The notes beneath the pieces were generated by a model, which was not told the DNA's origin, ran no database searches, and saw only the letters and a list, made by a program, of their open reading frames with translations. A stretch of DNA of 64,000 nucleotides from Calliopsis andreniformis (Eukaryota; Arthropoda; Insecta; Hymenoptera; Andrenidae), in assembly GCF_051401765.1 (NCBI RefSeq), contig NC_135073.1, positions 20,062,001-20,126,000 of the forward strand. Direction: 5' to 3'. The position numbers and the translations under genes were made by a program. Position 1 is the first letter of the stretch. Every line of letters begins with the position of its first letter. Below are positions 12,631 to 23,200 of this stretch, in pieces.

Positions 12631-13625
12631 TATATATGATGTATGCATGTGTATGCATATCCGAATTTTTTCAGGGTGAGAAAATAAATAATTTAAATAC
12701 TTCTATCATAAGACCTGTGTATCTATGTATTTACATGCATACATACCTACTACGTACACCGACTATTCCATGCATTATTATTAAAATCATTTTATTTAAT
12801 ATGAAAATCGCAATTATAGATGAACACAACTCTTCACGATTGGTCAAGATTTTCTGTCGATTATAAGCTCGGACCGTTTATATTTTACATTATAATGTTC
12901 TGACTTGGAACTGATTTTTTATAATATAGATAGTATTCTTTTTCAGAGAATTGATAGATAAAGTAGTATATACAATTCTGTATATACTAGTTTTTCTACA
13001 ATACATGTATGTTGCAAACACTGATAGCCTTGCATTAATACGAGACGAATCGGGAGAATTTTTCTTTAACGTTGTTCGAGTTCTCGTGTGATTAATAGCG
13101 TCGCATAATATTGTTACTCATCGCTACTAACAACTAAATATTTACTTTAAAAAAGATATCAAAATGTTAATGAAATTCATACATACCTACAGTTGTTTCT
13201 AACAATCAGCTGACTTCCGGAACTAATACGAGAGATGTTAGTAAGAACTTTCCTTCTTTTCGCTTGACATAACAGCATTTTCCCAAGCAGAATAACAAAT
13301 CCTCAATTTTTTAATAAAGCTAACGTACAAAGACTGATATGTTCAGTTGATTGCAATTTAAGCTTGTTTAAACACGAACTGATGTTATAATACGCATAAT
13401 CGTAAAACTGACGGAAAGTAATTCGAAGGTAAAGACTGACACATATTTTTCTGATATACGTTAAATAATTATACTTGTCTTAATGCAATTTTTCGTTCAT
13501 TTTTCCTTAATTACGAATTATTAATTACCATTTTTATAATTTTGTCTAAAATTGTATATTGTTCTTAGTATAAATCATTTAATCCATTTTTTTAGACAAC
13601 TTATTGGTTGCCTCTTGAAGATAGT
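12120..13625. other. divergent intergenic region with 5' UTR exon(s)
   Basis: This lies between the start codons of almondex (minus) and the plus-strand C39-like gene. It must hold both promoters. A TTTTTTTAG acceptor at 13588-13595 shows that the plus-strand gene has at least one upstream exon, and a possible donor (CGAAGGTAAAG) lies near 13425. An AC microsatellite sits at about 12596-12629. No coding frame is convincing. Confidence 0.55.
12583..12629. repeat. (TA)n-(CA)n compound microsatellite
   Basis: About 14 bases of TA followed by about 33 bases of AC repeat, in non-coding sequence. Confidence 0.95.
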
Positions 13626-16600
13626 ATGAATTCTGAGGAGAGTACAAGTAATAATCAGAACAAAACAGAGACTAGAGTGGAAGGAAATTTAAAGAAAAAT
13701 GGTAACCAATCGATTGAACAGTCGATTAAACCATCTAAAGTTGTGCAGCTGGAAGATAAACTATGCGGAGAACAACATGAATTGAATGAGAAATTGGACG
13801 ACCATACTGTTAAGAATCTTCTGTCTGCTGTTGCATTGGCTAATGGTACAAGATCCATACAAGCTACTGGATCTAATTTCCCTAATTCTGTGGATCAAGA
13901 TACAAATCAAGACACATTAAATACAAGTGTATCATCCATATTTTTAAGTACCAACAACATCAAGTCTCAGTCTATAAATGCTGTTGTTACAAGTCAATTA
14001 AAACATAAGACTGTAATAAATACAAGCACTTTAAACTTGCCTAAGCCACAGATACATTTAAATTTATCTTCTGGTCAAAGTAATGCTCATTTGAATCATA
14101 CTTGTATGTCTGTTTCTTGTAATCCTGGCTCTGTGTCAAGTCCTAGTTTACATTTAAATAATTCAGTATCAGCATCGTCCACTCTACAATCAAATTTGGC
14201 AATGTTTAAACCAACTGAGGATATCGACATGAAAAATAACGTAGATTATGTTTCTGGAATTGACAAGTGTCCATCAAAAGTATCGTGCAGTTCAGACTCT
14301 AGTCCTGAAGTGGATAATCCCTGGATATCCAGGTCCTATGGATCTAAATGCGTGTTAAATAATATAGGAGGTAGTATAGGCTCCACAAGTCAAGGAACAT
14401 GCTGTTTTTTAAGACCTAATATTAATGGAAGTAGAGAACTACCAGGGCCAAGTGGATTACAGAAGGTAATTGTTTGTTTTTATATATTTCCATATATCTA
14501 TCTTCTAATCAAATTTTCACTGTTGTACGTCATAGAATATGCAAAGGGAACATAACGAAAGGAGAGATTCGAGTTCTGGCAATGAGGGTGATATGTCGGA
14601 TGGGGAAGATTATTGTGTTTACACATACAAGGGAAACAATGATGCAGTTCATTTAGTAAACGAAGAAGAAGTAAACGAAGGAGAAGCAGAAGAACGAGAA
14701 GAGGAAGGACAATATCATAGCGGTAGATCAAGTCCAGAGATGGACTTTTTGGAAATGGACTTTGATCCTGGGCCTTCTTGTGAGCAGGTATTTGATTTAT
14801 TGCGATAAAACTCCAATATTACTTCTTGTAATAATATTATTTATATAGGACACAGGAGACAGTGATTTGGCCTCTATAAATGAAGATATACAAAATATAG
14901 CACTAGACAATGTAGAATCAGATCCAGTATTAAATGATTTAAGCAGTGGTAAAGTTGTGTCTCGACAAGGAATCACAACTGTGCTTCAACATCCGAAACA
15001 AAGTGTACAAAATGTAAATCCTGGAGGACTCCAGCCAAGTACTAGTAGCCAATCTATACTGGAGGCGAGCGCAAAATCCAGTTATTCTTTGCCATGGATA
15101 CCGAGTGCTAGTGATGCAAGTGGTATGAAATAATATATAACAAAAATCTTATAAAATAAGAGACTCTTAATTATTACAATGTTGCAGGAAAATGGGAAAC
15201 ATCTGGATTATACCGCAACACTAGGTGTCCTTTACGAGAGTCATATGGATATCACAATACAAGCGGAGATCTTATTTCACCTGGTGATAACAGAGATGTA
15301 GAATCGGAATTATGGACTGAATCATCTGCAGCTTCTATTCCAGAAAGCTCTAGTTTAAATTCTAGGAGGGTCAATCTTAGTTCAACCCTGTATCATCGCA
15401 TGATGGCAAAGAAACTGATGCTCAATAAACAAACTGCATTCAGTCAAAGTGGTGACTCAAATCTAGTTAATATGCTTTTTATTATAACTTGAAATAGAAC
15501 GACATAACGTGTGTAACACTAATAATTAGTGCAAACTTTTCATCGCTAGGAAACTGAATTATGCAATGAACGATTGGATGGTCTTATACCTGTCGAGAAA
15601 GTTATGCTATGGAGCGAACATGAAGCAACAGTAAAGCAAGTAACACAAATTGGAACGTCCGCTTGCGGTGCTACTTCGGCGATAAATGCTTTGGTATGTA
15701 TAGCGTTAACAATATATCTATGTCAAATGTTAACAATTGTAAATAAACCAAATGTTATTGTTTGCTTTAGTTGGCTTTAAACGTATCATTTTCATTGGAA
15801 ACGTTAGTAAAAGGTGTAAATACTAGACAAAGAGAACCAGGTACACCGTTACCGCGATATTTGTTCAGTCGATCGATAGCAGGATCGACTCACAGGGATC
15901 TGGCTCGTGGAATAGCTTTGTGTACAAATGGATCGGTTATAACAAAGTTTTTTGCTTTTTATCCGGAAAGGAAAGTCGCTCTGTCTCATTGGTTACATTA
16001 CTGGATTTCTAGAGGTATGTACATAATTCTGTAAAGTACTACCAATGTTTTTCTTTGTTTAAATTTATTTTTCACATTTGTATGTTTTTATATTTCACTG
16101 TAGGTGCTGCACCTATTGCAACGTTAAATTTACAACATTGCGGAGAAGGATGTAATATTCCAGATGCATGGCATCATCAAATGATTTTTGGTGTAGGACA
16201 AGCAGGAATATATTTAACCAATCCTTTAGAATGCTTGCCCGAACAGGTTAGTTCTTTAATATATGTAATAAATTAAACAGATATGTAAATTCCGTTTATT
16301 ATTTTAGTATGTTTGGCATCAACTTGTAAGTCCTAGCGTTTTACTGGTACGAAAAGCAGATGTGTTAGCTCATTGGAATCCCAATACAGATTTAACACCA
16401 CTTGCTACTATGGATCAAACATGGAGGAGGTTCAATGTTCTCGGTACGTTTAATTAAAAAGGTTTGGTACATACAGTTGATAAATTGTAGATTCTCAATT
16501 CAATTTATTTTAATATACTTCTCATCTAGGGCAAGTTGTAAATATGATACGGGAAGCAATGACTCAGAGACGACAGCTTAATAATGCAACAAGTGGTGCA

Positions 16601-16711
16601 ACACATATTCGTATTCCTGCATCTTACCAGGCAGGCATCACTTTAGTTATGAGTGCAAATTCCGTTGCTGCTTCCGAGTTGTTACTTGCTGAACAATTAC
16701 CATTACTCTAG
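13626..16711 (+). CDS. uncharacterised protein with C-terminal C39-like cysteine-peptidase-type domain, 830 aa
   Basis: Nine coding exons: 13626-14465, 14536-14787, 14849-15122, 15188-15465, 15550-15693, 15771-16014, 16104-16246, 16308-16443 and 16530-16711. All join in frame to 830 residues. Residues 1 to about 540 are Ser/Asn/Glu-rich and look disordered, with a better conserved-looking acidic patch (DMSDGEDYCVYTYKG, SPEMDFLEMDFDPGPSCEQ). From about 549 the chain is globular. It has Q578/Q581 shortly before IGTSACGATSAINAL with Cys587, then WHHQMIFGVGQAGIYLTNP with His701/His702 and Asn717. This Gln-Cys-His-Asn/Asp order is what papain-like C39 folds use, so a peptidase or peptidase-like role is inferred, not shown. 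The start is the first ATG after the TTTTTTTAG acceptor; ten upstream codons are also open. The exon-4 donor (CTA|GTTAAT) is weak. I cannot name the family with certainty. Confidence 0.88.
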
Positions 16712-16728
16712 TCTTGTTAATCAAAATT

Positions 16729-16734
16729 AATAAA
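16729..16734 (+). terminator. polyadenylation signal AATAAA of the C39-like gene
   Basis: The canonical AATAAA hexamer lies 18 bases after the TAG stop at 16709-16711. A second AATAAA follows near 16762. Confidence 0.7.
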
Positions 16735-17456
16735 ATCCAGACTGCCCTCCTTTTTATTTGTAATAAATTTAATTAGCAGGCTGGTCCGCACAATGTTGTT
16801 TACAATAGTTCATTTACTATGTAAGGTAATTAGAATCAGAATTGAAATGATTTACATTTTTGACACAATAACTGTTTGTACTCAAAGAGAATGTTACTAA
16901 TTAAAATATATTTCAATAGTATATTTCCGTTTTATATGTAGTTATATTTATAAATTGATACATTAAAAGGTAGTTTTTAGAATTAAGAAGCATCGTATAT
17001 TCTCGTTTTTAGTATTTAAAATTTAAATGGTATGGATAGAATTTATTGTTTCTGAACACAATTATCCAATTTTAATTATTCTTGGTCATACGAAGAGGTA
17101 AGTATTTCTCGTACTTACAAACTATAAGGGGTGCTCTTGAGTTATAATTTCATTTAAGGTACACCTTATAATGTATTAAAAGATATTTGACTATAAACAT
17201 TTCTCCCAAGGGAGAACTTAGCGTTGCATTTTATATAAACATTAATACAGAATATTTTATGAGGAGAACTCCAAGATAATCTAAACTGGAATAGAAAAGG
17301 AAACACGTTGCTGTAGTTTTCTGTTTCTAATGAAAGCACAGCATTGCTTTGTGCAACTGCATTAACATAAATATTGGATTTATGTACATGTACATAGTAC
17401 AATCTATCGCCCATCAACTCTTTTTTGTCCTCTTCCAGAGAGTACATAGAGTTCCT
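16735..17456. other. convergent 3' untranslated/intergenic region
   Basis: This separates the plus-strand C39-like gene from the minus-strand eIF6 gene, whose stop is at 17459-17457. It should carry both 3' ends. A minus-strand frame at about 17166-17447 shows no family resemblance and lies in the expected eIF6 3' UTR. Confidence 0.6.
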
Positions 17457-18711
17457 TTAAGACATACTGAAAGCAGAAATAAACAGTAAAAACGGAGGTG
17501 TTTTTACGATCACCGTCATAATTCGAATAACGTTCATATTTAAAATTGAACAATACACTTACCTTTCTATAAGAGACGCGCGCATAGTTGAAGTAATTGC
17601 AGCTGGAGCAGCTTCATTAAGTTTAAAGACACTTTCAATAACAGACAGTTCTGTCGATGTTGTGTCCATTCCACAAAAAGATGCCCAATCATTCACGACC
17701 ATTCCTGCAGCTATAACATCGCTGCCTCTATTTACTGTTCCTGCCTATACGATATTTCAACAAAATAGTAAGTGTTTAAATTTCCCTATTCAACTTGTTG
17801 GTTATTTAATTATAAATTATCTTACAGCTAGTGGTACTTGCAACAAAGATGACAATTCATCTTGATCTTGTATAGATGTCTTTGGATGTACTAAGCCGCC
17901 TCTGTTAGACAATACAGAATATGAACCTACTAACACATTACTTGCCACAGTTTGCCTAAAAACTTCTACATCTAAGGTATCTGCCAAAATTTCTTCTGTT
18001 TCCTGTAAAACAGAAGTGCCCAATATTACAATAAAAAATGAAAAGTTTAGATCATTGTTAGGAAACAGTACTCGCCCTGTCAAGATCAGGATGCACCAGT
18101 GCTACATAATCATTACACGCAATCACATTGCCAAGAGCAGAAAGCCTTTCTTCAACTCTTTGTACTACAACACTATCTGGCAATGAATTTCTTATATGTT
18201 GTAATTCCGTATCTGTTGTTGTATTTGGAACTAGTAGGCCATTTTTGTTTCCTGTTTGAATTCATTTCATCATTCAAAGTATTTTTTTTAAACGTAGTTA
18301 ACTTATTAAAATTTTGATATTGTACTTACCAACACATAGTCGACCTATAATACGACACCCTGCTACTGATGCATGAATTACAGGAATAGTTTCGGTTAAT
18401 TCTGCCTCAAATACACTGCAATTAATTATAATATTAATTTGATTAAAATTTAAGAATTAGAACATCTCGTGTCAACGTAACTTATAGGTTACGAAATATC
18501 GGTGAATCGTTTATGAGAAATGATGTATCGTCGAAACGTAATTTCGAATAGATTATTCCGATATGATGAAAGGTAAAAAAGTACTCATGCGTATGTATTA
18601 ATACCTGTAAAAGTTCTCAGAACCACCGATCGCTACGAGACAATAAGAATTTGTTAACTTTGAAAAGACGCCTATTTCATTATTATTCTCGAACTGTACA
18701 CGTACCGCCAT
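17457..18711 (-). CDS. eIF6: eukaryotic translation initiation factor 6
   Basis: Six coding exons at 18711-18605, 18415-18330, 18251-18076, 18002-17826, 17744-17563 and 17466-17457 give 245 residues, the normal eIF6 length. Family landmarks are the start [21 protein letters not shown], followed by [83 protein letters not shown] and SVFKLNEA. eIF6 is the pentein-fold factor that binds the 60S subunit, prevents premature joining with 40S, and is needed for nucleolar 60S assembly. The [14 protein letters not shown] block belongs to the conserved core. Intron 3 begins with GC (AGG|GCGAGT) and ends TTTTACAG. The last coding exon is only 10 nt (Ser-Met-Ser-stop). The residue before AGTVNRG is Ala where human has Val. 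Confidence 0.97.
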
Positions 18712-20117
18712 GACTACAGTTATATGAATTTACATTCGCCTATTGAGATTGAAATATGATTTCTAGGATGATACGTTAAATTTGTATCAATTTGTAAACT
18801 GCACACGCTGCTGGTCGATTACTTCGTGCAACTTCCTGTCTGTACGGTACGGATTTTTTTTCAACTTCTAACACGACGAATACACGAGGTTTACGCCATG
18901 AGATGGCTATGAGCCACTAATTATGCAAAGCTATATAGAAGGGAAATCTTGTATTACGACTGTTACGTCAGTTATACATACGTACTTGTCGAGTGCTCCC
19001 TTGTAAATGATCCTTGAAGTTAATAGATTTTTCAATTTGTTAATAAATTGTCAGAAAACAAACTAGCTATCTATGTATACCACATATAAAAACTGAATTG
19101 TTTGACCAAAATAAAAATGTATGTTTAAGTTGTTCAATTATTAAAAAAAAATTGCGATGTTATTAATTGCAGGAATTAATTTATATTTCATGTCTGTAAT
19201 AACTTCAATTTTATTGATAATTAATGAGTTTTTATAGAAAAATACACTTTATTTACTTTTAGAAATGCTTATTTTATATAATACAACATTTATGAAATTG
19301 GTTAAAGGAGGCAATACAAATGATGTATTGAAAATAAGACAGGATAAAGGGAATAAAAATGCAGCATCATGTCATATGACCATTTGAATCGTTAAATAAA
19401 GTATTTTCGATAGAGCGCAAACATATCCTCTGCGTAAATTATCATCTAGAAGTTTGTATAACAATAACAACATTAATAAAACCAGTAACTGCTGAAAATC
19501 ACATTTTTATTAACAACATTATCGTAAGCATTATAAATACGGGATTTATACAGCTAGTATTTATTTTGATTGGTTCTTAAGTCGCATAGGTCATCTTTGT
19601 TGGAACATACTGGCAGTATTATGTGTGAAAAATCTGAAAAACGTTGTCTTCGTAATGAGATTTATCGATGCACACAGTAACATTACCGCCGAAGTTTGAT
19701 TTCTTGGATGACCAGTGATTAATGTTCTCTTGTGCGTTCGAACGACAATATCCGTCGGATTTACATATGCACATACATATGTATGTACAAGAATGAAATT
19801 GGGGCGCGGCAAAAAAAGAATAACATGTAAATTTACGGTACATCTGTTGACTAAAAATTGTCTCTTCTACGTAAATCTGTTTCGATGAATTATACAAACG
19901 AACGACAAGGAAAGAGAGCAAATTACAACTTCTTTGTCTCGTCGATTTTAGTTTTTTATCTTTATCTTTCTCTCTTAATCTTCCTTTCCATTCGTTTACT
20001 CGCGAACGTTTGTGTGTACGTACATATGTGAGCGTCGGCATGTATCAGTCATGTCACATCACATGTTTACATCAATACATGTATGTATAAAATAGAAACT
20101 ATGTAAATGTAAAACCT
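18712..20117. other. eIF6 5' flank and 3' flank of the Ig-receptor gene
   Basis: No coding exon is supported. The stretch next to 18712 should hold the eIF6 promoter and 5' UTR. The stretch up to 20117 should hold the 3' UTR of the Ig gene. Minus-strand frames at 19591-20041 are out of phase with any splice site and have no family resemblance. Confidence 0.5.
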
Positions 20118-20225
20118 TCAGTTGTTTGAATTTGGCTTGAACGTTGTATACTGTGGTGGCTTCTCAATCTTGCAATGCGGCTTCAGCGTCGCTAACCGAT
20201 CTGGTTTGAGAAACAGCTGCTCCCC
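20118..20225 (-). CDS. last exon of the Ig receptor: 35-residue cytoplasmic end with PPxY motif
   Basis: Acceptor ATTGTGCAG at 20234-20226, then GGG GAG CAG in phase 0. This matches the phase-0 donor CTACAG|GTTAGA at 20978. The exon encodes GEQLFLKPDRLATLKPHCKI and then EKPPQYTTFKPNSNN, and stops with TGA at 20120-20118. PPQY fits the PPxY consensus bound by WW domains. The exon has no internal ATG and is short, so simple ORF scans miss it. The compositional match to a cytoplasmic tail and the exact phase fit support it. Reading through the donor instead gives a tail that ends two residues later. Confidence 0.75.
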   Translation of the reverse strand, partial: GEQLFLKPDRLATLKPHCKIEKPPQYTTFKPNSNN

Positions 20226-23200
20226 CTGCACAATGTTTATCTTAGGGATTTTGAAGGATAGAGATCAATCGGTTTATGAGAACATTGCACGTGCATGTGA
20301 GATAGCAACGATCACCGATACAGGCAAATTCTATCATTCTACGTATATCTTACATAATGGTCAGAAATATTTATTTTCAACTAGACAGATATCATACAGC
20401 TGCTTTATGTGCAATTTCGTACGTGACAGAGAATCAGGGCCATTTCACTCTTTCAGCTAATCGAATCTATACGTCTATAGTCTATTCTATTCATACATAA
20501 TAACGTTGTGTGCACAACTTTTATTTCTAACTTCTACGATATGTCTGTAAAGTGTTGATGAACAAAACGCAGCGAAAATTAAGTCACGACTGTAGTAGTA
20601 ACGATAATAGTATCGTTTATGTCCTTTAAAATACTTATAAATGGACAGTAACAGAATAATTTAACGATCTCACATTATAATGAGTATTAATATTCTCGAC
20701 ATAGTGAATAATAATAAATAATAACTGTTCAAAGTCAATATTTACGAATTAGATGAAATTAAAGGTGAATTCTTTATTGTTTCTTTGTTCGCCGATTCAT
20801 AAAACATAATATCTGTATGTATAAATATAGTGCTCAATGAAACGAGTTTTGAGTTTTCAAGCAAACAATACAGTAATTATATGTGTAGGTGATGTTTGTA
20901 TCAGGTCAGATTTTACTTTACTTTGGGAGAGTAGCTTGTATTCTGCGTTTTTTCTTTTTTCTATCTACTTATCTAACCTGTAGTGTATATTGTGGTCCAT
21001 GAGGCTGCCCGTGGTGATGATGGTGCCTCTGATAGTGTTGCTGCTGGTGTGAAGGATCATGCTGATAACACTCTTGTTGATATTGTTGCGACGGGACCGG
21101 CTTCAAAACGTGATTGGGTCGTTTTTCCGGCGCGAACTGCTGGCAGGCGCGTTCCATCGTATCCACGGCTAAACGAGGATCCTCGATCATTGTATTCGAA
21201 GCCTTCGTACTGAAATGGACCATGTTATCCGTTTTCAATTTCTTTCGGACAAATTTTGTTTCGGTTCATTTCTTTTTTCGCGTATTATGCGAATTATCTA
21301 CGACTGCAGGTTACAATTTCATAAATCTAGTATATCTATCAGTACATCTATGCAATTAAAGTAATAATAGGATGTAAAGAATGCATGGAGTAAAGTGTTA
21401 GTGTATACGACTGTTTTGAAAGGAGCATATACATTCAATACTTTTCATGTAAATTACTTTGACGTATAACCAGCTAATAAGCGAAACATCTCGTGCTTAC
21501 CAATGCACTTGTTGCAACGCAGGCATCGTATTTCTTGCGCCACAGCATCTATCTGAACGTAAGAAACAAACGAATCCCATTATCAAGATCGAAAGCACCG
21601 TAAACCCAGCGACAGCGCCGATAACAAGTGGAATCTGTAACACGTACAAGAACGGAGGAAAAGCTTTTCACTGCGACAAAAATAGCGTACGTCTCGTGCA
21701 AACAATATTTAGTATGTGTTCGGCCACGTTAATTAAATACCGGTAATGTTGTTTTTTTTTCAACAAAGTTATCGCTATAGGTAATTACCTGGCCTGGTTC
21801 ATCGACTCTTAGCATCAGGGTTCGTCGATCGCTTCCACGATCATTTTCTACGATTACGTGGTACAGTCTTTGATCTTCTTTGACTGCTCTTGTCAGCTCT
21901 AAAACGGCTGTATAACAATCCTCTACAGCCAATGGTATCAAATCCAGTGCTCGATAACGCGATTCTAGGACTTCGCCTATGAACATTTAGGTACGTAGTA
22001 GTTGTCAATACCGAATATGTAGATATACGTATACATATGCATGTCAATCTTCTACGAAACACATACAGTTTTGTTTCTGAGAGTGATCACGTCTCTTCTT
22101 CGTCATCGCGACGAAAAGGAGTTGATATGGCTCCTATGAAAGGAGTTGTAGGTACATAATGGGAATAGAAGAAATCACCTATTGGCAATGAGAAAATGAA
22201 GCAATCATTCTCAGACACAGTATTTTAAACTGCAAAACCATCGATAGGTAATTGGCGGAAAATAAAACGAGAAAAACAACTGAAAGTAAAGAAATTGGGC
22301 CGAACATCGATCAAGTTAAAGGTGTAGAGAGTGAAATGGGTTGAGAGACTGAAATTGGTTCGTCGATAATGACAAGTCTACAAAAAAATAGATAGATAGA
22401 AGAAAAATGCGAGAAAAGAGGAGGTAATTAGGTGGAAAAAAGCTTGAGGATTTTAGTTATAAAAAGTGCCAATTAGCGAGAAGAGACGTACGTAAAAAAA
22501 CTGAAAGGGCAAACCAAAGACTGGAATACTTTTGGCTGTAGAGCTAGGAGAAGAGCTAGTCTAACCGGCGTGGAGTCTGGTGCTGCCCCATTCCCAAGCC
22601 ACGAGTCGAGGCTTCGGATCGGAACACAGTCTGATTTCTAATTTTGCGGGGCTCCCTTCGGTCGTTGCAACGACAAACTTCTCCGTGATAGCCGGCTTCA
22701 CCACCTACGACATACGTTTCACAAATTTCTTCGAACTATATGCGTTCGTATGCCTACGTATATATGTATCATATGTATATCGATATTAACAGATCGATGA
22801 ACACGCTGTACAATCGAATATAAAATAATTTCATTAATTAGTCATCGACATCGAAATTGGACTCGGAATTGGAATTGTTTGTTCACCGATTAAAATTGAT
22901 TTCCAAATAAAAGCTTGTAACCGATTCTATTTATCTGTATGTATCTATAAGTACCATCGCAATACGTAAAAAACAGTCTTTAGTTTTTCCTACTCGTTAC
23001 CCGTTCTGATGCGAAAGCCGATCAATTTCAAGTCATCCAGTTTGTTCCAATGAATTTATTTGTAACAAATTCCGTCGACGTGGACTAATGTTCGTCCGAT
23101 CGAACTGTTGGAAATTCATTTGATGCGTTTCATTTCGATCTTTCATTCGTTTGCTTGTAAACTCGTCAATTTTTCACGATCCATGTGTCCTTACCCTGGG

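Noticed and set aside
20122..20460. Plus-strand 112-aa frame
   Set aside because: No ATG at its head; it lies opposite the last exon of the Ig receptor, which explains why it is open.
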